From: Candidatus Brocadiia bacterium
Lineage (GTDB): Bacteria > Planctomycetota > PUPC01 > DSUN01
Reading direction: 5' to 3'
Length of the DNA stretch: 7,001 nt
Assembly (NCBI GenBank): GCA_016782825.1
Contig: JADHXT010000185.1
Span: 1 to 7,001, forward strand
Position 1 is the first letter of the stretch. Every line of letters begins with the position of its first letter. This document shows positions 1-5,797 of the stretch, piece by piece. Under the pieces are notes generated by a model. The model was not told the origin of the DNA. It searched no databases and saw nothing but the letters and a program-made list of their open reading frames with translations. The position numbers and the translations under genes are program-made.

Positions 1-575
1 TGGCCTCCCTGCTCACCGACCCCGTCATGTGGCTGTGCGCTCTGGCCTTCCTCTTCTTCTTCCCACTGGAGGCCGCAACGGGGGCGTGGACGACCACCTA
101 CCTGCGCGACAGCGGCCTCAGCGAGGGAGCGGCTTCGGGCATGCTGTCCGCCTTCTGGCTGATCTACACGGCGTCGCGACTGGTCACGGCCCTGGCGGTG
201 AGGGTTCTTGGCCTGCCGGCCGGGGGCGAGGCCGTGTTGATTCTCATTCTCGCGGCGGCGTCCGTCGCGGTGTTGTCGGGCATCGTGTGGGGCCGTGGCC
301 GCGCGATGGCCATCACGATGATCCTCGCCGCGGGCATCATCTTCGCCCCCATCTTCCCCAACATCATGGCCGTGCTCCTCGGCCATTTCGAGCCCGCCGT
401 CCACGGTCGGGCAGTGGGCCTCCTGTTTGCCATCGGGAGCATCGGCACCGTGACGATCCCCGCGGCGATGGGCGCCTACGCCAAGCGCACGAGCGTCCAG
501 CGCGGCTTCCTCATCGCCGTCGGCTCCGCCGTGTGCCTGACCGTGCTCGCGCTGATCCTCGTCCTCAAGGGATGA
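1..575 (+). CDS. MFS family transporter, C-terminal half (5'-truncated by window edge)
   Basis: Inner-membrane secondary transporter of the major facilitator superfamily; the substrate cannot be told from this half. The frame is open from base 3 with no stop before the window edge, so the ATG at 27 is internal rather than the start. About 190 residues are visible. They form six hydrophobic segments, matching TM7-TM12: around the LCALAFLFFF stretch, SAFWLIYTASRLVTAL, LILILAAASVAVLSG, ITMILAAGIIFAPIFP, GLLFAIGSIGTVTIPAAMG and LIAVGSAVCLTVLALILVL. The FWL-(x)n-SRL helix and the glycine-rich penultimate helix are typical of sugar/organic-acid-type MFS carriers of the FucP-like kind (family knowledge; assignment is inference). 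It ends at TGA 573-575 after a short cytoplasmic KG tail. Coding-like sequence continues in the same frame after this stop (separate entry). Confidence 0.85.
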   Translation, partial: ASLLTDPVMWLCALAFLFFFPLEAATGAWTTTYLRDSGLSEGAASGMLSAFWLIYTASRLVTALAVRVLGLPAGGEAVLILILAAASVAVLSGIVWGRGRAMAITMILAAGIIFAPIFPNIMAVLLGHFEPAVHGRAVGLLFAIGSIGTVTIPAAMGAYAKRTSVQRGFLIAVGSAVCLTVLALILVLKG

Positions 576-701
576 AGGGCGCCGCCGGGGCACGACGACG
601 GCACCGTGTGGATCGACTCCGGCTGTGCCGACACCTGCGTCGGCCTCGCCACCGCCCAGCTCGCCGACATCCTCGCCTTCACGAAGGCCAACAGCTTCTG
701 A
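576..701 (+). pseudogene. Coding-like 3' gene remnant in frame with the MFS stop
   Basis: Directly after the MFS stop the same frame stays open for 41 codons to TGA 699-701. Of these codons 40 end in G or C, the same bias as the real genes here, and the translation looks like a protein C-terminus (VWIDSGCADTCVGLATAQLA followed by DILAFTKANSF). The only possible start is GTG 606, which has no ribosome binding site. I do not recognise the family. The simplest reading is the surviving tail of a neighbouring gene whose 5' part was deleted when it was joined to the MFS gene. A stop-codon error or read-through extension of the transporter is less likely, because MFS proteins normally end right after TM12. 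Confidence 0.35.
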
Positions 702-710
702 CGGAACTGT

Positions 711-735
711 GAGGGACGAGGTCCGAGGGACGAGG
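711..735. repeat. Short direct repeat, two 11-base units
   Basis: GAGGGACGAGG occurs at 711-721 and again at 725-735, separated by TCC. It lies between the gene remnant and the promoter at 751-780. Such short GAGGGACGAGG tracts are low-complexity intergenic sequence; no function is evident. Confidence 0.6.
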
Positions 736-750
736 GGCGGGCAGACGCGC

Positions 751-780
751 TTGCGAGGAAGGCGACAGCGACGGTATACT
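751..780 (+). promoter_or_regulatory. Sigma70-like promoter for the 818-1189 gene
   Basis: TTGCGA (751-756) and TATACT (775-780) are separated by 18 bases, giving a predicted transcription start near 786-787 and a leader of about 30 bases. The -10 box matches TATAAT at five of six positions and stands out in GC-rich surroundings. A good Shine-Dalgarno (GGAGGG, 806-811) follows downstream. Confidence 0.5.
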
Positions 781-817
781 GGTCGCGACGCGCTGCCTGT
801 GTTGCGGAGGGACCGCG

Positions 818-1189
818 ATGGACCATTTGGCGATCCCGAACGACCTCCCCCATTTCTTGCTCGCGATCCTCGTGGTGTTCGGCGGCGTGTTCCTCCTGTT
901 CCCGCGGCAGCTGCAGGTCTGGGGCTACGCTTGGGAACGTCTGCGAGGCTTCGAGCCGGTGAAGGGCCATCCCTTTCACTCGCCTCGGTGGACTGCGGTG
1001 ATGCGGGCGCAGGGTGCCCTGTGCATCATCCTGGTGCTGCTACTGTGGCGGGGCAGCACGCATGGTAGACCGCCCTCTCCGGCGCCACAGCCATCCAGCG
1101 TCAAGGAGGCACTGGACCGGGTGGCAGAGAAGATGCCGGGGCCTGCCCAACCCAAGCAGAAGTCAGACCGCCCTAGTACAGGCGACTAG
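818..1189 (+). CDS. Small two-helix membrane protein of unknown function
   Basis: A 123-residue protein I cannot assign with certainty. The start is ATG 818, preceded by GGAGGG at 806-811 with six bases of spacing. It has two hydrophobic helices: residues about 12-29 (FLLAILVVFGGVFLLFP) and about 64-78 (AQGALCIILVLLLWR). Between them is a basic, Trp-rich segment of about 35 residues (VWGYAWERLRGFEPVKG), and after them a polar, proline-rich tail that probably lies outside the membrane. The layout of one helix, then 'P...W', then 'R..G...I' leading into a second helix is like the small DUF6199-type membrane proteins, but that is only a resemblance in arrangement. It has its own promoter and no obvious partner; the next gene starts 64 bases downstream. 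The stop is TAG 1187-1189. Confidence 0.7.
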   Translation: MDHLAIPNDLPHFLLAILVVFGGVFLLFPRQLQVWGYAWERLRGFEPVKGHPFHSPRWTAVMRAQGALCIILVLLLWRGSTHGRPPSPAPQPSSVKEALDRVAEKMPGPAQPKQKSDRPSTGD

Positions 1190-1253
1190 GGATGGGGGCC
1201 TCGCCGCACGGCCTCCTCGAGATCCGTTCACGTCGCGAGACACGGGGAACGCG

Positions 1254-1472
1254 GTGAGCGAGCGCAAGCACATCAAACTCATCCGAGAGAGCGACTATGT
1301 GGCCGAGGTCGAGGTGACGCTGCTGGAGTCGCCAGACGCCTGGGCACCCCATCTGTCGCTCGAGGACGCCGAGAAGCTCGACCAGGTCCGCCTGGCGCTG
1401 CGCCGGCGCGACCTCGCCGTGGCGCGGCAGCACGGCCGCGTCTATCGCTTGACCCCCGTGACCGCCGACTGA
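1254..1472 (+). CDS. Conserved-type 72-residue hypothetical protein
   Basis: A small acidic/basic mixed protein starting at GTG 1254 (MSERKHIKLI...), with GGGGA at 1244-1248 as ribosome binding site, and ending at TGA 1470-1472. An upstream extension of this frame exists but overlaps the end of the previous gene and lacks a site. The core pattern is a short beta-type strand (YVAEVEVTLLE), then a 'W-APHLSLEDAEKLDQVRLAL' helix, then 'RRDL..A......RVYRLTPV'. I recognise this pattern from small proteins found widely in cyanobacteria and planctomycetes near toxin-antitoxin-type genes; it has no established function that I can name. It stands 87 bases upstream of a DUF433 antitoxin-type gene, which fits that setting. 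No membrane segment or signal peptide is visible. Confidence 0.7.
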   Translation: MSERKHIKLIRESDYVAEVEVTLLESPDAWAPHLSLEDAEKLDQVRLALRRRDLAVARQHGRVYRLTPVTAD

Positions 1473-1507
1473 GGGGAATCGCCGGCATCTCGTCTCTGTT
1501 GAAGTGC

Positions 1508-1539
1508 CTCCCGGGCCGCAGAAGACTGGGGCCTGGGAG
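1508..1539 (+). other. Stem-loop between 1254-1472 and the DUF433 gene
   Basis: Bases 1508-1517 pair with 1530-1539 (10 base pairs, one G.U) around a 12-base loop. There is no run of T after it, so it is not a standard intrinsic terminator. It lies 36-67 bases after the upstream stop codon and 20 bases before the DUF433 start. It could protect the upstream mRNA end or act in the DUF433 leader; it may also be chance in GC-rich DNA. Confidence 0.35.
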
Positions 1540-1559
1540 ATCAAGAAAGGGGGCCGGCC

Positions 1560-1781
1560 ATGCCCGACGCCCTGATCGTCTGCAATCCTGAGATCCTCAA
1601 CGGCAAGCCGATCGTGAAGGGCACGCGGATCCCGGTCGGTCTCATCCTTCAGTGCGTCGCCTCCGGCATGTCCCGCGGCGACATCTTGCACGGCTATCCC
1701 ACCCTGACCCCTGGGGGCCTCGACGCGGCGCTCGACTTCGCCGCTCAGCAGGACGCAGGAGATGGAACTCGGGCGGAATGA
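1560..1781 (+). CDS. DUF433 family antitoxin-type protein
   Basis: A 73-residue DUF433 protein, predicted DNA-binding antitoxin. The family hallmark is plain: NPEILNGKPIVKGTRIPV at residues about 9-26, then LILQCVASGMSRGDILHGYP and a final helix 'DAALDFAAQ'. This corresponds to the winged/HTH-like fold shared with VapB45-type antitoxins (family knowledge). The start is ATG 1560 with GGGGG at 1549-1553 about seven bases upstream. Length is normal for the family. DUF433 genes are usually followed by a DUF5615 PIN-like toxin; here the stop (TGA 1779-1781) lies 20 bases inside the next gene, which encodes a quite different SEC-C protein. That overlap suggests translational coupling, and the odd partner is the point of interest. 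The last ten residues (DAGDGTRAE) are encoded in the overlap region and are unlike the family's usual end. Confidence 0.88.
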   Translation: MPDALIVCNPEILNGKPIVKGTRIPVGLILQCVASGMSRGDILHGYPTLTPGGLDAALDFAAQQDAGDGTRAE

Positions 1782-2883
1782 TCCCTGCTGGTGCGGTTCC
1801 GGCAAGAAGTATAAGAAGTGCCACATGCATCGGCAGACAACGGAGCCGCTCAGCCGGCAGGAAGTTCTGGGCCGCTTCAAGCGGGCCACGACGAAGCGGT
1901 ACTGCCTGCACCCCGAAAGCGGGCCGGGAGCATGTAGTGCCACCATTGCGAGATCACACACGATCCCTAAAGCGGCGCTGCGACAGATCGCGGATCGGGG
2001 CCACGTCCGACAGATCGGTGTCGAGCTTTTCCCCGCAGGTGGGACCAATGGGCTGGCGCCGGTCCAAGACGTTGGTCTCAACGACGCATCTACGTTCACA
2101 GGCTTCTGCAGCCGACACGACAATGACACGTTCGAGCCGATAGAGAAACACGCCTTCCAATCCTCGCAGGAACACGCGTTCCTGGTGGCATACCGTACTC
2201 TCTGCTGCGAGGTGTTCAAGAAGAGGATCCACGCGGACGTCACACCCAACCTGCGGGAATCTGACCGAGGCAGGTCACTTGACGAACAGATCGCCATTCA
2301 ACGCGAGGTGAATCAGTATCAGCAGCAGGTCGATACCGGCCTGCGTGAGCTAGAGCGGCACAAGGCCCGCTACGATGGACTGCTGACGACGGAGGATTAC
2401 GCACCTGTCCGCTTCTACGTCGCCCATCTGGCCTCATGCCCGGAGATCATGTGCTCCGGCGGGATAACGCCGGAGTGCGATTTCCACGGAAGACAGCTAC
2501 ATGACATCACCGACATCACCCTGGAGCAGGACTACCTTGCCTACTCGCTGTTTGGCACGCAGGCAGGCGGGATCGCCGTCTTTGCTTGGCTCGACGGCGG
2601 CACGGGGACGTGCCGGGGTCTCGTCTCGTCTTTGCACGCACTGGACGACCACGAGCTGCCGGACGCCCTCGTGAGGTTCACCTTTGAGTTCCACGAGAAC
2701 ACCTTCCTCGCCAGCAGTTGGTGGGATGGCCTCACAGATCGGAAGGGGCGCGCGTTGAGGAAACGCGCGGGCAGAGGGCGGTCGCGCGACCCTATCCGCC
2801 CATCGGGCGCGCTCAGGGATGATGGGCTCGGCTTCGTGTCCTGGCAGGTCACCAGCCGGGACACGAATGCCGCCGGCCTGTGA
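1762..2883 (+). CDS. SEC-C motif protein with HNH-like Cys/His region
   Basis: A 373-residue, probably cytoplasmic protein. Residues 4-21 are a complete SEC-C zinc motif (GRNDPCWCGSGKKYKKCH; ligands C9, C11, C20 and H21). The start is ATG 1762, since a later start would remove the motif; AGGA at 1750-1753 is the likely ribosome binding site. Next come two Cys/His clusters: C48-H50, C58 and SHTIPKAAL (65-73) with GHV at 80-82, then FCSRHDNDTFEPIE (115-128). The spacing resembles a divergent HNH/treble-clef metal site, 'SHTIP' standing where HNH enzymes have 'DHVIP' (inference). A helical stretch follows (138-205, with QEHAFLVAYRTLCCE and a Gln/Glu-rich, possibly coiled-coil part). The C-terminal part is mixed alpha/beta and ends LRDDGLGFVSWQV (351-363). 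I believe this is a known but unnamed family of SEC-C proteins; no activity is established. It overlaps the DUF433 gene by 20 bases, so the two are likely co-translated. Confidence 0.75.
   Translation: MELGRNDPCWCGSGKKYKKCHMHRQTTEPLSRQEVLGRFKRATTKRYCLHPESGPGACSATIARSHTIPKAALRQIADRGHVRQIGVELFPAGGTNGLAPVQDVGLNDASTFTGFCSRHDNDTFEPIEKHAFQSSQEHAFLVAYRTLCCEVFKKRIHADVTPNLRESDRGRSLDEQIAIQREVNQYQQQVDTGLRELERHKARYDGLLTTEDYAPVRFYVAHLASCPEIMCSGGITPECDFHGRQLHDITDITLEQDYLAYSLFGTQAGGIAVFAWLDGGTGTCRGLVSSLHALDDHELPDALVRFTFEFHENTFLASSWWDGLTDRKGRALRKRAGRGRSRDPIRPSGALRDDGLGFVSWQVTSRDTNAAGL
2835..2865 (+). other. Stem-loop near the 3' end of the SEC-C gene
   Basis: Bases 2835-2845 pair with 2855-2865 (11 base pairs, one U.G) around a 9-base loop, ending 15 bases before the stop codon TGA 2881-2883 and 30 bases before the hicBA -35 box. 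It has no T run. It may slow or end transcription before the hicBA promoter, or be a by-product of GC-rich coding sequence. Confidence 0.3.
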
Positions 2884-2895
2884 CCCGGCCGCGCG

Positions 2896-2925
2896 TTGAC
2901 AGCGCGCCGACCGAATGCGTAGAAT
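2896..2925 (+). promoter_or_regulatory. Near-consensus sigma70 promoter of hicBA
   Basis: A perfect -35 TTGACA (2896-2901) and -10 TAGAAT (2920-2925, five of six matches) with 18 bases between them. The predicted transcription start is about 2931-2932, right at the Shine-Dalgarno, so the leader would be only about 13 bases. GCGCG-type sequences flank the -35 on both sides (imperfect inverted symmetry, about 2885-2909), a plausible place for autoregulatory binding, which is the usual control of hicAB modules. The operator idea is inference. Confidence 0.7.
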
Positions 2926-2944
2926 GGATGCGGAGGTGAGAGCG

Positions 2945-3151
2945 ATGAAGCTGATTGTGACCCTGGAGCGCGACGAGACGGGGATGATCGTCGCACAGTG
3001 TCCCGCCATCCCGGGCTGCGTGTCGCAGGGCTCGACCGAGGAGGAGGCTCTCGCCAACATCCGCGAGGCGATCGAGGCCTGTGTCGAGGCTCGCGCCGCC
3101 AACGGCATGCCGGTGACCGTCGCCACCCGTGAGATCGAGGTCGCCGTCTAG
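2945..3151 (+). CDS. hicB: HicB-type antitoxin
   Basis: A 68-residue HicB-like antitoxin that should bind and block the HicA mRNA interferase encoded next. The family core is clear: KLIVTLERDETGMIVAQCP, then AIPGCVSQGSTEEEALANI and the helix REAIEACVEAR (the partial RNase H-like HicB fold). The start is ATG 2945, because GGAGGTGAG (2932-2940) lies five bases upstream; the earlier in-frame ATG at 2915 overlaps the -10 box and has no site. The protein ends soon after the core, in a short beta strand (VTVATREIEVAV). It therefore lacks the HTH or ribbon-helix-helix DNA-binding domain of longer HicB proteins, as in many short HicB variants. The stop TAG 3149-3151 shares one base with the hicA GTG start, so translation is coupled. 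Confidence 0.9.
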   Translation: MKLIVTLERDETGMIVAQCPAIPGCVSQGSTEEEALANIREAIEACVEARAANGMPVTVATREIEVAV

Positions 3152-3372
3152 TGGCGAAGCTGCCCGTTGTCTCCGGCGCTCGGGTCGTGAGGGCCTTCGA
3201 GCGCGCGGGATGGCGGATTGCGCGGCAGCGCGGAAGCCACGTCGTCCTCATCCGGACTGGGCATATCGCCAGCCTCTCCGTACCTCAGCATCGCGAAGTG
3301 GCACCAGGTACCCTCCGCGCGCTGATCCGGGCGGCGGGGCTGACCGTGGATGAGTTCGCCGCGCTGCTCTGA
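3151..3372 (+). CDS. hicA: HicA-type toxin (mRNA interferase)
   Basis: A 73-residue HicA toxin, a dsRBD-like ribonuclease that cleaves mRNA when freed from HicB (family knowledge). All landmarks are present: VVRAFERAGWRIARQRGSHV with the catalytic His at residue 30 in the GSH motif, the strand VVLIRTG, and the C-terminal 'SVPQHREVAPGTLRALIRAA' followed by GLTVDEF. Length is normal and nothing suggests inactivation. The start is GTG 3151, overlapping the hicB stop by one base (TAGTG); the hicB-hicA order is the reverse of the classic E. coli hicAB. The stop is TGA 3370-3372. The GH16 gene begins 31 bases later with no visible terminator between, so toxin transcripts may run on into it. Confidence 0.9.
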   Translation: MAKLPVVSGARVVRAFERAGWRIARQRGSHVVLIRTGHIASLSVPQHREVAPGTLRALIRAAGLTVDEFAALL

Positions 3373-3403
3373 GCCGTGCCCACCAACCACAGAGGGGATA
3401 GCC

Positions 3404-4219
3404 GTGGAAACAATGTGGCTTGCAGCAGTTGTCTTCCTCGGAGGGATAGCTATGGCAGGCGCGACCGAGCCCGCCGACACGCTCCCGCCCGCCCCCAAGG
3501 GGCAAGCGTGGAAGCTCGTGTGGCACGACGAGTTCGACGGCGAGACGCTCGACGAGACGAAGTGGGACGTGCCGGAGTATAAGCGGCGGGATGCGTGGTG
3601 GAGCCGCAAGGCCATCGCGCTCGACGGCAAGGGCCATCTGGTGATGAAGACCCTCAAGGAGGGCGACAAGTACTACGACGCCTGCGTGCGGACGAAGGGC
3701 AAGTTCGAGCACGCCTTCGGCTACTACGTGGCGCGGATGCGGCTCCAGAGGCAGCCGGGACACTGGTCGGCCTTCTGGATGTATGGCAACGGCGTGGGGA
3801 AGATCGGCCACGGCGGCATGGACGGCACCGAGATCGACATCATGGAGAAGCCCTGGCTCGACGACCGCGTGCAGCAGACCCTCCACTGGGACGGCTACGG
3901 CAAGGCACACAAGTCGAAGGGCAAGGTGGTGCGGGTGCCCGGCGTGATGGAGGGCTGGCACACCTTCAGCCTGCTGTGGACGCCCGACGAGTATGTCTTC
4001 TACGTGGACGGCAAGGAGACGTGGCGGACGGCGGCGGGCGGGGTCTGTCAGGTGCCGCTCTACCTCAAGCTCAGCGACGAAGCCAAGTTCAGCGGCTGGG
4101 CGGGCGACGTCCGCAAGGCCAAGCTCCCCGACGAGTTCCTCGTCGACTACGTCCGCGTCTACGATCTCGTCGACGCGAAAACGGGCAAGGCAGTGATGAA
4201 GGCAAAGCCGCTGAAGTAG
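3404..4219 (+). CDS. Secreted glycoside hydrolase family 16 protein
   Basis: A 271-residue GH16 beta-glycanase-type enzyme that should hydrolyse a beta-linked polysaccharide (laminarin, lichenin, agar or carrageenan are family substrates; which one cannot be read here). The start is GTG 3404, five bases after AGAGGGGA (3391-3398); ATG 3413 is three codons in and poorly spaced. Residues 1 to about 20 form a Sec signal peptide (MWLAAVVFLGGIAMAGA), so the protein is exported. The jelly-roll domain starts at KLVWHDEFDG (37-46), a classic GH16 opening. The catalytic motif is intact: EIDIME at 143-148, with E143 nucleophile, D145, and E148 acid/base. 'GHWSAFWMYG' (119-128), 'WHTFSLLWTPDEYVFYVDG' (185-203) and the closing 'FLVDYVRVYD' (245-254) are standard GH16 elements. 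There is no carbohydrate-binding module or anchor. It probably shares an operon with the EF-hand gene 38 bases downstream. Confidence 0.92.
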   Translation: METMWLAAVVFLGGIAMAGATEPADTLPPAPKGQAWKLVWHDEFDGETLDETKWDVPEYKRRDAWWSRKAIALDGKGHLVMKTLKEGDKYYDACVRTKGKFEHAFGYYVARMRLQRQPGHWSAFWMYGNGVGKIGHGGMDGTEIDIMEKPWLDDRVQQTLHWDGYGKAHKSKGKVVRVPGVMEGWHTFSLLWTPDEYVFYVDGKETWRTAAGGVCQVPLYLKLSDEAKFSGWAGDVRKAKLPDEFLVDYVRVYDLVDAKTGKAVMKAKPLK

Positions 4220-4257
4220 CCGGGCAACTCGTTGGGGAATACCGAAGGGGTCGACCC

Positions 4258-5682
4258 ATGACATGCATCCGAGCCGTTGGCTTGACTGTCGCTTGCTTGT
4301 TCGCGGCGGCAGCCGCATCCGCACCTCCGCCCAAGGCCCAACCCCGCAAGTGTCCGGCGGACAAGGTCGAGATCGGCGGGCATGACGTTGCGGAGATCCT
4401 GGCGATGTTGGGCGCCAGGCGCGACGTGGGGGCCACAGACGAGCAGTTGCGTGCGTACGCCAGCCACTTCGACAGGTCTGACCCCAACCATGACGGCAAG
4501 CACACGCGGGCCGAGTATGTCGACGGGGGCCGCTACATGACGCCGCAGGCGCGGGCGGGCATCTTCGGCGCGACGGACAACAATGCCGACGACGTGGTGA
4601 CGCGCGCGGAGTATGTGCTGAACCGCACCATCACCGACGAGGCCAAGGCCATCGTGCAGCGGACCGACTCGGACAAGAACGGCAAGGTGACTCGGGCCGA
4701 GTTCGTCAAGGGCTCGCCCATCGAGGACAAGGCGCTGGCGGGGGCGGTGTATGATGCGTTGGACACCAGCGGCGACGGGGTGATCACCGTGCCCGAATAC
4801 CTCCGCGTATGGGGCGGGTGGGCGCGGCCGAACTACAAGGCGCAGGAGGCGGCGATCGCCGACCGCCTGGCGAAGCTGGGCAAGGAGAGCGACAACGGCG
4901 GCAGACCCGCCGGCGGGCCGCCGAGCGTCGAGCAGATGTTCAAGATCATGGACCGCGACAAGGACGGCACGCTGACCAAGGCGGAGTTCCGCGGGCCGCC
5001 GCACGTCTTCACCGCCGCCGACAAGGACAAAGACGGCGTGGTGACGCGTGCGGAGATGGAGGCCTTCCGGGCCCGCACCGGGAAGGGCGGAACAGCCCCC
5101 GGACCGCCCGGTCGCGCGCGCGCGGAGTTCGCGACGCCCCACGCGCTCAACCCCGCGATCGTCAAGAAGGACCACAACCTGGTGGTGGACAAGGACGGCC
5201 GCGAGGTGGCCCCACAGGGCAGGCCCATCCAGGAAGGCTACCGACTGGTCCGCCTCGCACGGCCCATCGAGGGCCACGACAGACGCGCCTATGCCAAGGC
5301 GTTCTCGATCATGGCGCCGATCCGCGATGCCCTCATCCACCGCCTCGACAAGACGCCTCCGGCGGAATGGAAGACGCTCACGGCAATCCTGGAGAAGAAC
5401 CGCATCAAGACCAGGCAGTGGCTGAAAGGGCCCACGCCGCGGGACAACACCTACTCGAGTCAGGGCATCTTCGAGCATCTGAGAAGCACGTACGCCGGGA
5501 AGATCCCCGCCAAGGCCGTGCCCGGAAACACATACGCCGATCGTGACTATCACGCGATGATGAAGTACCTCGACGAGACGGAACTGGAGCTGAAGTTCCG
5601 CACGTTCTCGGCGGACTTCGACTTCACGAATCCTGAGGGCGTGGACCCACGTCCTCACCCAGCGGAAAGCCTGATCGAGTAG
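4258..5682 (+). CDS. Secreted protein with six EF-hand loops and an unknown C-terminal domain
   Basis: A 474-residue exported calcium-binding-type protein. The start is ATG 4258, seven bases after GAAGGGG (4244-4250); the frame is open further upstream but only across the GH16 gene. Residues 1-22 are a signal peptide (VGLTVACLFAAAAASA); the single Cys at 32 is not in a lipobox. Six EF-hand loops follow: 75-86, 107-118, 137-148, 169-180, 232-243 and 255-266, grouped as three pairs. Loops 3, 5 and 6 fit the D-x-D/N-x-D/N-G pattern best; loop 2 has Asp instead of the usual Gly at position 6. Residues about 290-474 form a separate, mostly helical, Cys-free domain I do not recognise (for example AKAFSIMAPIRDALIHRL, 346-363). 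EF-hand proteins of this kind are common and numerous in planctomycetes. The 38-base gap to GH16 without a promoter suggests one transcript; a shared extracellular, calcium-dependent role is inference. Confidence 0.85.
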   Translation: MTCIRAVGLTVACLFAAAAASAPPPKAQPRKCPADKVEIGGHDVAEILAMLGARRDVGATDEQLRAYASHFDRSDPNHDGKHTRAEYVDGGRYMTPQARAGIFGATDNNADDVVTRAEYVLNRTITDEAKAIVQRTDSDKNGKVTRAEFVKGSPIEDKALAGAVYDALDTSGDGVITVPEYLRVWGGWARPNYKAQEAAIADRLAKLGKESDNGGRPAGGPPSVEQMFKIMDRDKDGTLTKAEFRGPPHVFTAADKDKDGVVTRAEMEAFRARTGKGGTAPGPPGRARAEFATPHALNPAIVKKDHNLVVDKDGREVAPQGRPIQEGYRLVRLARPIEGHDRRAYAKAFSIMAPIRDALIHRLDKTPPAEWKTLTAILEKNRIKTRQWLKGPTPRDNTYSSQGIFEHLRSTYAGKIPAKAVPGNTYADRDYHAMMKYLDETELELKFRTFSADFDFTNPEGVDPRPHPAESLIE

Positions 5683-5778
5683 AGCGGGGCGCCGTTGTCA
5701 GAACCTCTGCCACGGGCTGCTAGTGTAGTGTCTCGGAGTTGATGGCGTTTATCGAGGCCAGTGCCGCGGAGCTCTTCG

Positions 5779-5797
5779 CTCGTAGTTCCGCCTTCAG
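5779..5797. repeat. REP-like half element
   Basis: CTCGTAGTTCCGCCTTCAG resembles one arm of a palindromic intergenic repeat I associate with planctomycete genomes, whose full form continues with the complementary arm (GGCGG...). Here the second arm is missing: the sequence passes within a few bases into the CCCTGAGCGAAGTCGAAGGG repeat at 5801. That junction suggests one repeat inserted into, or recombined with, another. The identification rests on memory of similar sequences. Confidence 0.35.

Noticed and set aside
573..701. TGA 573 or TGA 6781 recoded as an amino acid (selenocysteine or altered code)
   Set aside because: Several other genes here end normally at TGA (1254-1472, DUF433, SEC-C, hicA), the MFS protein is complete at its stop, and no fitting selenocysteine hairpin or selenoprotein family was recognised. 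A second in-frame TGA also occurs at 6841.
1173..2297. 374-codon open frame on the minus strand
   Set aside because: Antisense to three + strand genes including DUF433 and SEC-C, which carry recognisable motifs; no start site or domain is seen.
2451..2478. Eleven base pair stem-loop inside the SEC-C gene
   Set aside because: It includes two G.U pairs and lies within normal coding sequence; such hairpins are frequent by chance in GC-rich genes.
2749..2769. Hairpin (CGCGCGTT/AACGCGCG) as a terminator or frameshift in the SEC-C gene
   Set aside because: The frame stays open and the sequence after it (LRDDGLGFVSWQV) looks like a genuine conserved end of the protein, with no T run after the hairpin.
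2915..2944. Earlier ATG for hicB at 2915
   Set aside because: It overlaps the -10 box and lacks a ribosome binding site, while ATG 2945 has an excellent one.
3595..4257. Upstream extension of the EF-hand open frame
   Set aside because: It overlaps the GH16 gene in another frame; the signal peptide and ribosome binding site place the real start at 4258.
3248..4324. 358-codon open frame on the minus strand
   Set aside because: Antisense to the GH16 gene, which has an intact catalytic motif; the translation is low-complexity and matches no fold.
4159..5658. 499-codon open frame on the minus strand
   Set aside because: It lies antisense to the EF-hand gene, whose motifs, signal peptide and ribosome site are clear. 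Its Arg/Val/His-rich translation is the usual shadow of GC-rich coding DNA.
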